A program made the translations under genes and the position numbers. From positions 62,001-126,000 of the forward strand of contig KV748211.1 in NCBI GenBank assembly GCA_001692895.1: a stretch of 64,000 nucleotides of DNA. Reading direction: 5' to 3'. This document shows positions 36,001-48,849 of this stretch, piece by piece. How positions within the stretch are numbered: the first letter of the stretch is position 1; each line of letters begins with the position of its first letter. Origin of the DNA: Cenococcum geophilum 1.58 (taxonomy: Eukaryota > Ascomycota > Dothideomycetes > Gloniales > Gloniaceae). The notes under the pieces were generated by a model that did not search any database, had not been told where the DNA came from, and worked only from the letters and a program-made list of their open reading frames with translations.

Positions 36001-38857
36001 ATTTATAGGAACTATAATANGTACGGAANGTTNTTAAATCTTNNGATATAGGGTNTATCCTAATTTNGTANAAAGCTTAGCGGATATTAAGTTTGGTAAA
36101 GATCTTTACCTAGCTTAGATATATAAGGGTCTCGTTAATTAAAGGAATAAGATACCGGTTCTTTTAAGTAATAGCATTTAGCTTTTAATAGTTAATATAA
36201 AAACGAAGGCCTTTATTAGGCTTTTTACGAATAGGATAGGGGAAGTAAAAGGGGCTTAACTTAGCTTAATAAACCCTTTATCTAGGTTATTAATCAAGTA
36301 CTACTTTATTACTTTTAGCTTATCCGTTAATTAATAGTAGAGGGGGCTATAGCCTAGCAAGTTATTGGCTTCTAATTAAATCTTATAATTGTATATTTAG
36401 TAGGGGGGTAACTTATCTAAGGCCGCCTTTAAGAATGCATCCTTGTAGTTTATATAAATAGTAGGAAGAAGGCGTTTAACTAGTTCCTTATCGGTTTCCT
36501 TAGCTAGCCTTTCCTCTCTATTATTAATAATTCGGTTAATCTTATATAGGCTTATTATAAAGACCTTATTGTCCTTCCGGTATATATTAAAGTGGAACGC
36601 TATAGCGCTAATTACGGCGATATTTATAGTAGGGGGGTTACCTAATAATAGGGGCGTATGTAACTTTAGGGACTTCTAGGGTACTAGCGTTATCATTACC
36701 CCTTTTAGCTCCTGTTATATTTTTTAGAGGTTATCCCTTATATCCTATTAATACGTTCTTTTCCATACCGGTTAGATCTGTGCGATTTAGACGTCGTCTA
36801 TATTACTATCTATCCCGCTTCCGTATATAGAGTCCTCTTTAAACGTAGCGCTTTAGGAGAGTATCTTTATCGGTATAGAGTTCTTTCTAGCTTTATAGCG
36901 GGCGTCTTCTTAGGTAAAGGCTAGGTCACGGGCCTAGACATCCTACTAGTAGGTAGGGTCAGCCCTTACGGCTAGTGTCTTGCGGTTAGTTTAAATCTCC
37001 TTAATAAAGGAGGGCAACCTTGGTCTATTCTCCGGCTAAATAAACCATTTTTATTACATATTTAACCAGATATTAAAATAGGACATCTATTTTCGTCTAA
37101 GGATTATATTATAAGACCCTAGGTCTAGGATGCAAAAGGGGATACTATATTGGTGTTATCCGTTAAGAGCGATATGCAACTTTAAGATATAGGTAATAGG
37201 CCGACCGGCTTAGCCGTTATAGCCTTTTACCTAAACAGGCTTTTCTAGTTAGATAGCTTCTACATTTAGAAACTTAGCAATATTATTCATATAGGCAGTA
37301 TTTATAAAGGCGAAGCTATTTACTTTAGTGTTAATAAGGGCGGTTATATTAACTCTATATCCATTTTAAGATACTATATATAGAAACGTAAAATACTTTC
37401 CACCTATTAATTAACTAAGATTAATCTCTTTAAGATCGATAGGGTACCCTAGGGGGGAGTCTTTCCCTAGGGTTTTTCTTTTCCTAACTTATCTAACGTT
37501 TCTCCTTCCTCTATCTCCTTAATATTACCTATATCTTTTAGCTCCGGGCAGGACAAGGTAAAGTGACCCTACTTATTATAGTTAAAGCACGTAGCCGAGG
37601 CAAGGTTAATTAGAGTATTATAGTAAATACTAGTTAATGGTGTAGTATGTAACTGGTTAGGCAAGGCTTACTAGTATATAGTTATAACCGCCTTTAATAA
37701 AAGAGTAGTTATAACTTATCTTCCTACTCTAGCTCCTATAAGTATAGCTTGCGAGTTCCAATCGTTACGGAGTTACTTCTACTAATTAGGGCGGGCGTCA
37801 ATCCGCTTTAGTTTTAAGTCTAATAATAGGCAACAAGCTATAAGTCTTTTATAGGTTGGTAGGTTATCTAAGGTTATAGCGATCTTTTTTTATAGCTAGA
37901 TTATTAGCTTATTATATAGGTCTAATTAGTAGTTCTTAAGGGGGACCTAGCCTTCTCCTATAAGGTATAAGAATTAAGTCTAGAATTCGGTAAAGGGTTA
38001 GTTTAGTTTCATTATTAGGCAATTATAGTTATAACAGGCATCCCGTACTTTGTTTGGGTTAACGTAGATAGCCGCTAGGTGCTATATTATCTTATTAATA
38101 AATATAAATTAGACAGGGGAGTCGTCCTTAAACTTGGCTTAAAGGTGCCATTAGGCGTCCCCAGTAGTTCAACTAAAGAGGTAGAGCATTTTAGCTTCTT
38201 TAGAAAGGAAATAGTTATAGTTAACGCGGAGCTTTCCTTATACTTAAATCCTCTAATTCTTAAAGGTAGGGTCTATCCCGTTAGATAGTAGTAGGGGGTT
38301 AAGGAGCTTAACGGACTTTAATTACTTTATTATTGTATCTATACTCCCTAGTATATTATATTTAGTAGAGTAAATAAGTCGGCTAGGGCTTTAAGAAGGG
38401 AAAGCCGGGCTATTTTATAGGGCCGTAAGGCTTTCTAGGATCTCTTATAAGGTCTTTTATATATTTCTTACTTTAAGATAATCGGCTTCCTAGCTAGCTA
38501 TAAGGGCATAAATCTACTCGCGTACGTCTATAACGTTATTATTATCTTTAATTTCTAATCCTAATTAGATCTTAGGTTCCTCTTAGGTAAAGGCAGCTCT
38601 CTTAAATAAGCTTACTTTAAGTGCTATTGTTAGCTTCCTAAGGTTTATCGGTATTATATACTTTAGTTTCGATTTCGGGGGTATAGGTCTAGTCCTATTT
38701 AGCTTATAAGGTAGGATATTATCTAGGCCTTCCTAGGCAATATAGAGTTGTTTTAGTGTCTAAGTATAGCGCGTTAATGCGTCGTTGTAGACGAAGTTTC
38801 TTTGGGGTAGGATATTATTAAGGCCTTCCCAGATAAGGTAGGGAGAGCTTAGTATAA

Positions 38858-39068
38858 TATCACGGCTTAAATAAATGCCTCTGAACCGAAGCTTAAACGA
38901 ATGCTATATTACGAAGATACTAAGCTAAAGAGAAGGAAAAGGGGTCGCTAAGACCAATATAAACAAATATATAGGGTAAGCCGCTAAGGCGCTAGCTTTG
39001 GGCGGGCTAATTATAGGTCAGTAGAATATGGCAGAATTTGGCAGGTAATGTGCAATAGCGCCGTTACA
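38858..39068 (-). repeat. 5' LTR of Gypsy B
   Basis: 211 bp, TATCACGGC...GTTACA on the plus strand. It pairs with 32886-33096 and is followed by the target duplication ATAGG. Confidence 0.85.
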
Positions 39069-39073
39069 ATAGG

Positions 39074-40235
39074 CAGTATTCTGCAGTTTTACAGTTAGTA
39101 AAAGGCAAATACTAGATTTTTTTATTATAGAATTAAGTAATATACTCGGCGATGTGCCGCAGTTTTACGGCTAATGGAAGGTATATACTAAGTTATTTTT
39201 TATAAAACTAGGCAATATATCGGTAATATACTGCAATTCTTTTATTAATAAGAGAAGTGTACTATTTTGCTATTTAAGGAACCGGGTAATACGCGGGTAA
39301 TATATTATAGTGCTCCGTTAATAAAAGAAGCTGCTAGCTTGCGATATGGGAACCAGGTAATATGCGAGCTAATATTTAGAATACTCTACTTATAAGAGTA
39401 GCCTATAGCTTACGATATAGAAAATAGGTAATATATAATCGGATATATTACAGTGCTCTATTAATAAGAGATATCTGCTAGCTTATAATATAGGAACTAA
39501 GTAACGTATAATTAGATATATCGTAGTGCTCTATTAATAAGTGGCGCCTATTAGTTTACTATTTAAGGATCTAAGTAATACGCTAGGCTATATATTGTGG
39601 TGCTCTATTAATATAGTAAGTCTGCTAGCTTATAATATAGGAACTAGGCAATATACGAGCTAATATATTAAAATAATCTACTAATAGGCGACGACTACTA
39701 GCTTGCAATTTAAAGAATTAGGTAATATACCTAGCAATATACGGCAACTTCGTACTTAGTAATAGAAGTTTACTAGCTTACCGCTTAAGGAACTAGGTAG
39801 TGTGCTAGGCAATATATAGCAATTTCGCGCTTAGTAATAGAAGTTTGCTAGCTTATTACTTAAAGAACTAGGTAATATACTAGGCAATATATAGCAATTT
39901 CGCGCTTAGTAATAGAAGTTTACTAGCTTACCGCTTAAGGAACTAGGCGGTATGCCAGGCAATATATAGCAATTTCGCGCTTAGTAATAGAAGTTTATTA
40001 GCTTACCACTTAAGGAACTAGGCGATATGCTAGGCAATATATAGCAATTTCGCGCTTAGTAATAAAAGTTTACTAGCTTACCGCTTAAGGAACTAGGCAA
40101 TATATAGGCAATATATAGTAATTTCGCGCTTAGTAATAGAAGTTTATTAGCTTACTGCTTAAGGAACTAGGCGATATACTAGGCAATATAAGGCAATTTC
40201 GCGCTTAGTAATTAAAGTCTACTAGTTTACTTTTT
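39074..40235 (+). repeat. Tandem array of about 75-bp units after helicase copy 1
   Basis: Successive units carry AGGAACTAGG, GGCAATAT and GCAATTTCGCGCTTAGTAAT. In the best-preserved part (39750-40235) the last block recurs at about 39827, 39901, 39977, 40051, 40126 and 40201, a period of 74-76 bp. Older, more diverged units fill 39074-39700 and continue before Gypsy B at 32760-32880. No coding potential is seen. Confidence 0.8.
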
Positions 40236-40245
40236 AAGGTAGTAA

Positions 40246-40950
40246 TTATATTGGATTAGAGCTTCTGGCTAAAGTTATAATTAATATAAACTTTAGATCT
40301 AACTATTTAATTAGTAAAGCGGAGTAAATATAAAGTTAATATAGCTCTTAAAGCTTTAAATCTATACCTAATTTAAAATATAGCTAAGGAAAAATAAATT
40401 ACTAGTAACTCTATGCTTAATATAAGGCTAATTAGTAACTCCTAAAGCTCTACTACTAACTCGGTGTCTATTAAGGGGTGCATTAGCTATAAAATCTAGA
40501 ACACCCGCTTATTCTACTGCTGTTCTCTTTATACTAATATACGGCTTATTCTAGATATATACCCTAATCGCGATACTATAGTCGCGTTTATATACCTTAT
40601 AATATTATTATCTTAACCTTCTTAATTACGATAAGCCTGTTTCCGGGGGGTTTTTATAGAAGGTAGGTAAAGATATAGGAAACACCGATTGTAGAAAGGA
40701 TGTTAGTTAAGGAGGAGGCTCTATTACTATACTAAAGTAGGAAGTCGTAATAGAGGCTTAGTAGTATAGAGGGGCTCTTTTAAATTACTTACTAACGTTA
40801 ATTACGCATTAATATACAAAGTTAAATCTAGAGCCTTATTCTGGAGCCTTACTAAATAATTAACTAGATTATAAATTTAAATAAGCTATAGTAGTAGCCG
40901 CTACTAATTACAAAACGGGTAATACTAAAAGGCGTATAGATTAAACAGTT
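40246..40950. other. Spacer between first array and next cargo gene
   Basis: No recognisable gene. AT-rich, with short protein-like runs that cannot be joined. It separates helicase unit C1 from the next cargo relic. Confidence 0.35.
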
Positions 40951-40954
40951 ATAA

Positions 40955-42360
40955 TATAGAGGCGATTTACAACCGAATAGTGAGGAGCTTTAAGCTCTAT
41001 ATCCCTTTGTCTAGTAAAAGAAACTTTTTATATTAGGCGCTTTAGACGCTCCTACCTAGGTTAGTATACTGCGGGCACCCTAGCTAGCGTGATTTTATTA
41101 GCAAGCCTTACTAAAACGCGTTAACTTATAATGCCGATAAAATGCTACGGAAGGCCACTACCTATATATATATATATTTGAGGAAGTTAGGCAAAAAGTC
41201 GTAATATATAATATTATAACTATAGGTTTCTACCCTTCCTTTATTAACCAGCTGCCGATTATATAGGATAATCCTCCATTAAAGTCTTCCCCTGAATTAC
41301 TACCACCTATCCGCTTTATACGCGTTCTTAATATTAATAAAGATAAGCTTCCCTTTTAGATCTTACTACTAAATATTATCTATCTATTTATTACCTATTC
41401 TCTGCATTAGAACCAATTTCCCCTTAACTTAACTATATACCAGCCCTTAACCTATTTTTAAAGTAAATGTCGTAATAGTATATATACCAATAAGGAGTTA
41501 TAGATATCTTACACTAATTGGTTATTACAGATAAATAAAAACCCTAGGTATACAGCTACCCTAGCTAAGCGCACTAAGCGTCCCTATATTAAAAAGGCGT
41601 TATTAAAGAATAGAGATAGGACTACTAAGCTAGCTCTAAAGCCGCGAAAGAAAAAAGCGGCGGATAGTTGCTAAAAAGAGATTAGAGGGTTTCTAATTAA
41701 GTAGGAGAATAATAGTAAGGTAGCTAAAGCTATAAAAATAGCTTAGCTACCTGTTAAGATGCCTCTACTAACCCATTCTGTCCTACTAGCCGCTGGAAAT
41801 GCCGCTAGACGTGGTCTAGAGAGAACTAAGTTAAATAAAAACAGCGCCGCGGAGATGGCTGTTATAGAAACTAGAAAACTATAAAAGAGAGACCTCTTTA
41901 ATATTATAAGTTAGATGATCAGTTATATAAAGGAGGGGTAAAGTATTTTACAGACTACGTCACCCGCTAATTATTAGAATATTAAGAGTTTAAAGACAAA
42001 AATTAAGGAACTTTAAAAAGCTAAGAAGGCTTAAAATATATCAATCGTTAATCTAATCTGGGACGCTTAAGTAATAAAGTAGGACCATCTCTAAGGTTAT
42101 AAAACTATATTTATAACTAACCAAAGCGCATAATAATGTAAATTAGAGAAAGGTAATGTTTTAAAAGCTTTTGGTAAAGGACTAGCTTAAGGTTATAAGG
42201 GAGGACGTACTATATACGCCAAATAAGGTGTATTAAGTGCTATAAGTAGTTAAACGGTTTAACTAGCGGCTGTTTAATATAGAGGATTAATTAAGGGCGG
42301 TAGAGGAGGGCTTAAAGGAGGCTATAGTAAAGGCTTAATTAGCTTTACCTAGTCTCCTAT
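40955..42360 (+). pseudogene. Unidentified cargo gene of G, Lys/Arg-rich middle
   Basis: One plus-strand frame can be followed for about 460 codons. Segments include KKLFILGALDAPT (about 41020-41060), NATEGHYLYIYIFEEV (about 41145-41192) and NPPLKSSPELLPPIRFIRVL (about 41273-41332). A strongly basic middle follows, with AKRTKRPYIKKALLKNRDRT (about 41565-41624) and LALKPRKKKAADS (about 41634-41672). The C-terminal part contains LLTHSVLLAAGNAARRGLER (about 41766-41825) and a Gly-rich GYKGGRTIYAK (about 42193-42225). Stops are almost all TAG or TAA. I know no family with this order. The basic patch would suit nucleic-acid binding, which is only inference. It is followed by helicase unit C2 on the same strand. 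Confidence 0.5.
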
Positions 42361-42929
42361 TATAAAATAATCAAAATAATACGTAAATTCTATACTTAGC
42401 TAAGTTATTACCTTTTTATATAAGTAGCCTAGGTAGGGTTTACAAAGTTTAATAAACTAATAATTTAGTTTAGTTCTTAAATCTTAAAGATTATAACTAT
42501 ATAAGACTTATACTACCTAAGGCAATCTACTACAAAATACCGCTAAACTTAGTATTCTGCGTATTCACTAGAACTTCTTAATTTACCTTGCTATTAATAA
42601 GCATTAAATGACAGCAATTTGCCTACTAGTATTACTTAACTTTAATATCCACTTCCCCTAACTCTTTACCTCTACTACCTTAACTAACTCTCGCACGGCA
42701 CCTCTACGCGATATTAATTAGTTTAACCGCTAATTGCTGCTTTAAGCTGTAACTTACGCCCTAAAACTGCGGCAATCTGCCCGGTTAATTAATTCTTATA
42801 ATTAGTTTGTCTTACCTACCTACTTTAGACTTACACCTTTACTAAACACTAATTAGATTCTTCCGCCCTTATATAGCAACGCTCTACTTCTCCTTTATTC
42901 TATCTCGGTATCTTTATATATTACTATAA

Positions 42930-45900
42930 AGAACTTAAATATTATAAATAGATGGAAAATTAATGCTCGTCGCCTTAAGGAAATTAAGAAGATAATCTTA
43001 GATAGTATAATAGAGGCTAGGCTTAATAAAGTCGTGTTTTATACTGCTAAAGATAAAATACTACGCGATAACTTTATTTAAAAGGTTCTTAGCAACTTAC
43101 CTAAGAGGGAAGGTGTTTTAAAGAGCTGGTCTAAAGATACTATTATTACTTTAATGGTATCTTAGAGAACTAATGCTATAAAACGGTAAAATAAGTTAGA
43201 ACTTAGAAGTTAGACTTAAACTAAATTCAAACCTATAATAACGCTAGCGCCTACATTTACTCCTAAGTAAATCTCGGAATTACTAGGCCCTACATTATTA
43301 GGTAAGCCGCTTTTACTTAAAAATATAACCTTCTAATTGTAAAGAATAAACTTAACCACCTAAAACACCATAGAGCTTTATACGATTTATAATATTATAG
43401 AAGCTAACACAGAAACCCTAATAATTAAAGAAATTAGTTTCTCGCTATTTTAAGAGATTATAGCATTAGTAGGGTTTAACTTAGACAAAGATTAAATTAT
43501 ATAGGTCGATATTAAATCCCATAAGGAGGCTTATATTACCTAGTAAGGGGCATTATAAGTCGTATTTTAGCGATGCATACTATACTATAGAAGTAAAGTA
43601 AAATTTATACTTAAGAGTACCGATTATAAGTTCTTTTAATAACATCTAGCTATTTATATACTAATAATTACAGCTAAGCATTTAATTATAGAAATATTAT
43701 ACTAAATACCGCGTAAGTAAAGCATAAACCCTCCTAGTATTACCAATACCCTAATTCGCTAGTCTTTACGCGGTAAGCCTATATATAAGAAACGGCGGAA
43801 GACTACGTCTAAGCAGACCCGCAAGTACTTAGAGTACTTAGATAATAAGTTCATTAATAAAGACACTAAAAGTAAGAGCGATGCTTTATTAACCTTATTA
43901 ACGTACAGCAGCATTCTAAGTTTCTTAGGTTAGAAGAAACGTAGTTATAAAAGGAAGTAACCTGCTAGAGTATCTAAAGGCAAATTACGGCAAGCTACTA
44001 AGGACGGCCGTAGTAGTCTAGCTATTTAGCCTATAAGGGGTCCTAACAGTATAGAGGAGAACGAAGACAATTATAATGCTCTCTAAAGCGCAACCGCTTT
44101 AGATCCTAAACTAGCTTAACTATAGGTTATAACTATAGATGATCTAACTAGTAATATTATACAAATTTCTACAGAAGATAATAACCTAGAAGAAGAGGCT
44201 TTTAAAGATATAATAAACGAAGCTAATAGGGAGATAGAGGCAGCTAATTGTATTAAGTAAAGGTATAGGCATATAAGCATATAGAGTACATCTTAAATTA
44301 GACTAACGTTAGCTTTTTTTAGATTTTAAGAAGCCGCTACAGCAAAAGTAGGCGGTAAGGTTAAGAAAATAGAGCAGTAGATATATAAACGCTTAGCTAA
44401 GGTATATGGGGTTTCTAAGGGGGCCCTTTTAGGGAATAATATAGTCCCCGTTCCCTATAGATAGGGTTTTAATTTAAAGTTTAGAGCGTTCCTATACTAG
44501 CTATATAGTGTATCTAAGATATTCTACTAGAAATGTATAAAGCTAAATAATAGGGTTTTTATAGACGGTATAGGGACCGGTAAAATAGTAACCGTATACT
44601 TAACTATTGTCCTTAACTACTACTATGCTATAAACCTAGATAAAGTAGCTACTATTTAAGCGGCTTAAAATGCTATTTAATATCTACCAAAGGGCTATTA
44701 AGCTAGCAGCGCTAAGTGTCCTAGCTAGGATTAAGTGCCTCTACTATACTTATATATAAATTATAACGCTATATCTACAATATATAAATAGTATAGTGCT
44801 AGCCTAGTTATTACAGTTCTATATATTATTACTACCTAAAGAGATAATTATATCTTATTATTTAAAGATTTACCACTCGTAATGTAAGCGTAGGCACCGC
44901 TAAGAGTTGTAATATACTATTTAATAGTGGATGTTTCTCCGGGTATAGAGCAGCTAACTTTAAATAAGTGGCTAAAAATAGGAACGTTAGGAAACTAGAC
45001 CGCCTATAATACTTTAAATACTTATTAGGCTCTTATAGATAAAGCAAAAACCCCTTACCTATAGTTCTCTAATAGTGTCCTACTACTTAGAAAGGGCAAT
45101 TCTTTAGTTAGTACCCCGGCCGCCTTAGTAATAAGATTTATTATAATTATAATATTTAAATGCCTAAAACAGCGTATTATTAACAACTTTATAATTACTA
45201 AAAGTGTTTACCGCTTCTTATTTAGCGGTAAGCAAGAAGATAAAGGTTAGCAGTTAGTTAAGACTACGTTTTTTAGTAGGGTTTTATAGGATAAGTTTTA
45301 TAACAAGAAGAATAAAAAGACTATAGTTAACCAATTTCTTTATTTCTATAAAAGTACTATACTAAAACGCCTTAAATTCTTTATCTAGGCTATATTAGGG
45401 ACTCTAATAGAGAATAGTGTTATAGATATATGTTTGTTTATTATAAGTGGCCTTTTAGATCTAGATTAGGCAAGCGCCTAAGACAATAACATTTTTAAAA
45501 AATACACGTCCGTCAAAGTTAAAAAAAATAGTAAAGCTATAGAGTTATTTTTTAAAATAAGGAAAGAGTAACCCTAAAGGGGTCTTATAGTCTACGGTAT
45601 ATAAAGAATTAGTTTAAGTTGGCGGAGAAATACTTATAAACTTTAAAATTCGCTATACCTTAAATACTATTAGCTTTAATAGAAAAAAATTAAAAGTTAT
45701 TTTAGGCGCGCTCTAAACTTACTACCTAAACTATAAGTATAGAACTGTAGAAATTGAATTACTATAGGGCATAGAGAGTGCAATGACGTTAGAAATAGAA
45801 GAGGTATTTTAGTAGAAAATGGTTAAATAAAAAGAAGATGGTTCTCTTAAGGGGAACTAATCAGTATAAATAGCCGGTACCTCCTTAAGCACCTACTTTA

Positions 45901-48845
45901 CGTGCCGTATTATAGTAATAATGCCTAAGTTACTTTTATGGAAGGATAGATATAATGTAACCGACTACCGACACTGTGCTGAGACACAAGATNACCGCTT
46001 GGAAGGATCCAAGACTGCGTCAACGCCACCCTATATATTGATTGCAGATCAATATTGCTTGCAGATCACTGTTCCCATTTCAGTTGCCTATCACCTTTTT
46101 ATGTCTTATTTCCTCCACCTTCTTCGTGTATATATAGAGGCTTTAGAGCTGCATTTACAATTAAGTCGTTTACTCTTTCCTACACACTGCAAAGCTTATA
46201 GTTATAAGCCCGGATCGCACTGCCTGCTAAGCAATTACCTAAATCGCACTACCTGTTGCACTATCTTAATCTACTACCTTATTTAAGAAGTCACTACTTC
46301 TACCACCTTTACAAGTGTATTGAGCTTCTTCCAGGTACCTCTCTTGTACTTATAATTACCCTTAAATATTAAACGAACGGATAATTAACGCTAACGGACA
46401 ATTAACGCTGACGGACGAACAAACTAATGAATTAAATTAAAGCTTCGGAACGTTAAAATAAGGTTCTACTAAGACGCCAATTAGACCCTGCCTAACCTAT
46501 TAAAATCCTAAAAATAACAACCACAAATGAATTAAAAGTTAATCTCATCCTTAACGAGCCATCTAATTGGATCCTATAGTTCTTTATTATTTAAGATATA
46601 GCCAAAACGAATAAGATATGGCGATATATTGACCCGTCCAAGAAGAAAGATAAGCTTCCAACGCTAGAACTACTGAAACGGCCTACACCAACGGACGTAC
46701 GACCTATGGCTATATTAATAACCCAGCTAGAACAAGACCAATTCGCTATCTATAACTAGCTCTATTCCGAATACAAAGACGATCTCCGTATACACGAGAA
46801 GCGAGAATAGGCTATCAATAATATCAGCAACTATATCGTTCGCTCGATGTTAGTAGCCTACCTTCCCCTTATTAACGGCCTAGATTCGGTCTACGAACGG
46901 CTTAAAGCACTTAAGAAAGCGCTTACCCCTACCACCTTAGGTTAAAAGCACGACGTCCTTAATTAATACACGGCTTTAAAAGCCTATAATATAACACAGA
47001 GTATTAATAAATGGTTAAGCAGCTGGCGGAACATCTATAAACTTGCTAAGCAATTAGACCTACCAGACGTGCAAAGCTTTAGGCCTTACTACGACTTCGT
47101 TCAAGCAATTAAGCCTATCTCTTCTAGCTTCGTAGGAGCTCTAGAAGTAGACCTTATTCGCAAGGAACGCAAGGGTAAAGTAGCCCTATCTATTATTGAT
47201 CTTATTAAGGAATTTAAGGAGCACTATTATATGCAGCAACAAGCGTCTCCTACCACTACTGCTAACTACTCTGCATTTGCAACATTTTAAAATAATTCCC
47301 CTGTCTTACTAATAAAGATATGCCTCTGTAGTAAAGAACACCTATTTTAGAAATGCCAATATCTAATTAAGAGCCTAAGACCCTATGGGTGGGTACCTAA
47401 TAAGAAAATATAACAACGAATTAATAAAAAGCTTATAAAATATAAGAGACTTGCTGTTGCTATTAAGAGAGCATAAAAGGAGGCTTCCTAGAGGATGCCT
47501 ACTACCACTATTAATGATTAGATTATTGAGATCTGATTTCCTCTTTAAATACAGTCTCCTAAGAGGCTAGAGAGGACACCTCTTTAAATATAGTCTCCTA
47601 AGAGGCTAGAGAGGACATATCGTTAAACATAGTCTTCTAAGAGGCTGGAGAAGATACCTTTTAAATATAGTCTCCTAAGAGGCTATGGAGGATATCTCTT
47701 TAAACACAGCTCTATATCCAGAGATATAAAGCTAGGAATAACCATCTTACCCTATTCCTTTGCTACTCCTAATTTGTATCCAAATTTCCTATTTTTTGAT
47801 ATAGTCTCCACCTTCATTTTTATTTTCTATAGCTTTAACTACACCGTTAAATCTGGGGGGGTGTATAACCGACTACCGACACTGTGCTAAGACATAAGAT
47901 TACCGCTTGGAAGGATCTAAGACTGCGTCAACGCCACCCTATATATTGATTGCAGATCAATATTGCTTGCAGATCACTATTCCCATTTTAGTTGCCTATC
48001 ACCTTTTTATATCTTATTTCCTCCACCTTCTTCGTGTATATATAGAGGCTTTAGAGCTACATTTACAATTAAGTCGTTTACTCTTTCCTACATACTGCAA
48101 AGCTTACATATAATAAGGATCTGCTAAATAACGACAAAATTAATATATAAGCGAAATTTCACGCAAAATTAATTAAATCTCCTATTAGAAGCATCTTAGA
48201 TAAAAATAAGAAGGAAATTCTTTACGGTAACACAAAATTTAAGGCGCTTTTAGTTATCTATAAAGAAGTTATATAATTAAAAAACGTCGGGGGGTATTAT
48301 AGTAAGGTTATTATTGGCACTGATTTTCTAACTATTAGGGCAGTATATATAGCAGTAAGTAATAAAACACTCTATTTTTTTACCTTTTAATAGTAGCTTG
48401 CTTAACTGGAACTCTAAGCTAATACTTATTTTAGGCCTTGGTTACTAAATATAGCGAGGACGCTGTTATATATCTCCCTGGAGGAATATTGCTAAAGTAA
48501 AAAAACTATATTATCTATAACTTATAGAAGCAGCTAAGTGGACTATAGATTCTTTTATTACCTCTAAAGGCTATTATAGAGGGTATTACCCTTAATAAGG
48601 TATACTTTATTATGCTTATAGAGCTTAATCTATTCTTTAGTAAATAGGAATAGTTTATATACCACATTTACTAAATTAGCTAAAAAAAACCCTCTTATAA
48701 TAGCATATATTTTGTATAACACGGCTTCCTGTATTAAGGTTAAAATTCTAAATAAGTATAAGTTTAAAAAGACCGCCGCGGATAAGATATTAGATGTAGA
48801 TATAAATAAGCCAGGGAGTTTAAAGGAGTAGCTAGTAGAAGTGCT
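42930..48845 (+). pseudogene. SNF2-like (superfamily 2) helicase relic, copy 2, interrupted by D1
   Basis: This copy shows the helicase motifs best. Walker A is VFIDGIGTGKIVTVYLTIVL (about 44553-44612), followed by NYYYAINLDKV. A motif Ia-like segment ends in RDNYILLFKDLP (about 44840-44875). The motif II position reads IDKAKTPYL (about 45035-45062), where DEAH-type IDEAHTPY is expected. A conserved IENSVIDICLFIISGLLDLD block lies at about 45408-45467. After D1 (45956-48108) the C-terminal lobe includes a motif VI-like stretch with YFIMLIELNLFFSK and QKKPS-like sequence (about 48600-48690). SNF2-type spacing between the two lobes fits. Stops are frequent, so it is dead. The duplicated gene is an unusual passenger for a Plavaka element. 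Confidence 0.55.
45956..48108 (+). mobile_element. D1, gag-only Copia-like LTR element (non-autonomous)
   Basis: Fossil LTR element of 2153 bp. The LTRs are at 45956-46200 and 47862-48108 (TGTAACCGAC...AAGCTTACA) and an exact TATAA target duplication flanks them. The internal part codes only for a Copia-type Gag (about 46450-47400, with NWIxWFF-like start and a C-x-C-x3-H-x4-C knuckle near 47320-47355). A polypurine tract with seven G precedes the right LTR. No protease, integrase or reverse transcriptase is seen, so it depended on another element. The LTRs are nearly identical and the damage is light, so it is among the younger insertions. One ambiguous base lies at 45993. Confidence 0.85.
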
Positions 48846-48849
48846 CTAG

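Larger units (their letters stand above)
32886..39068 (-). mobile_element. Gypsy element B, sister copy of A, both LTRs present
   Basis: Fossil chromovirus-type Gypsy of 6183 bp on the minus strand. The LTRs, 211 bp each, are at 32886-33096 and 38858-39068. The target duplication is ATGGG (32881-32885) and ATAGG (39069-39073), a transition apart. Reading leftwards it has gag (about 38600-37650), zinc knuckle (about 37560-37600), protease (about 37400-37030), reverse transcriptase (about 36480-35560), RNase H (about 35500-35000), integrase (about 34850-34000), a chromodomain-like end (about 33660-33540) and a polypurine tract by 33097-33115. The LTRs differ at about 26 sites, all transitions. 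It is structurally complete but broken throughout, and inserted after the tandem array formed. Confidence 0.88.
29005..40245 (+). repeat. Helicase unit C1 (first copy), with Gypsy B inserted
   Basis: Homology to the unit starting near 42645 begins at CTCTTTACCTCTACTACC (about 29025). It runs through the helicase gene into the tandem-repeat array. Gypsy B (32886-39068) sits inside the array. Without B the unit is about 5.05 kb. It is a direct duplicate of C2. Confidence 0.7.

Noticed and set aside
39074-40235. CRISPR-like or centromeric satellite array
   Set aside because: Units are contiguous 75-bp degenerate tandem repeats without spacers, found only downstream of the two helicase copies.
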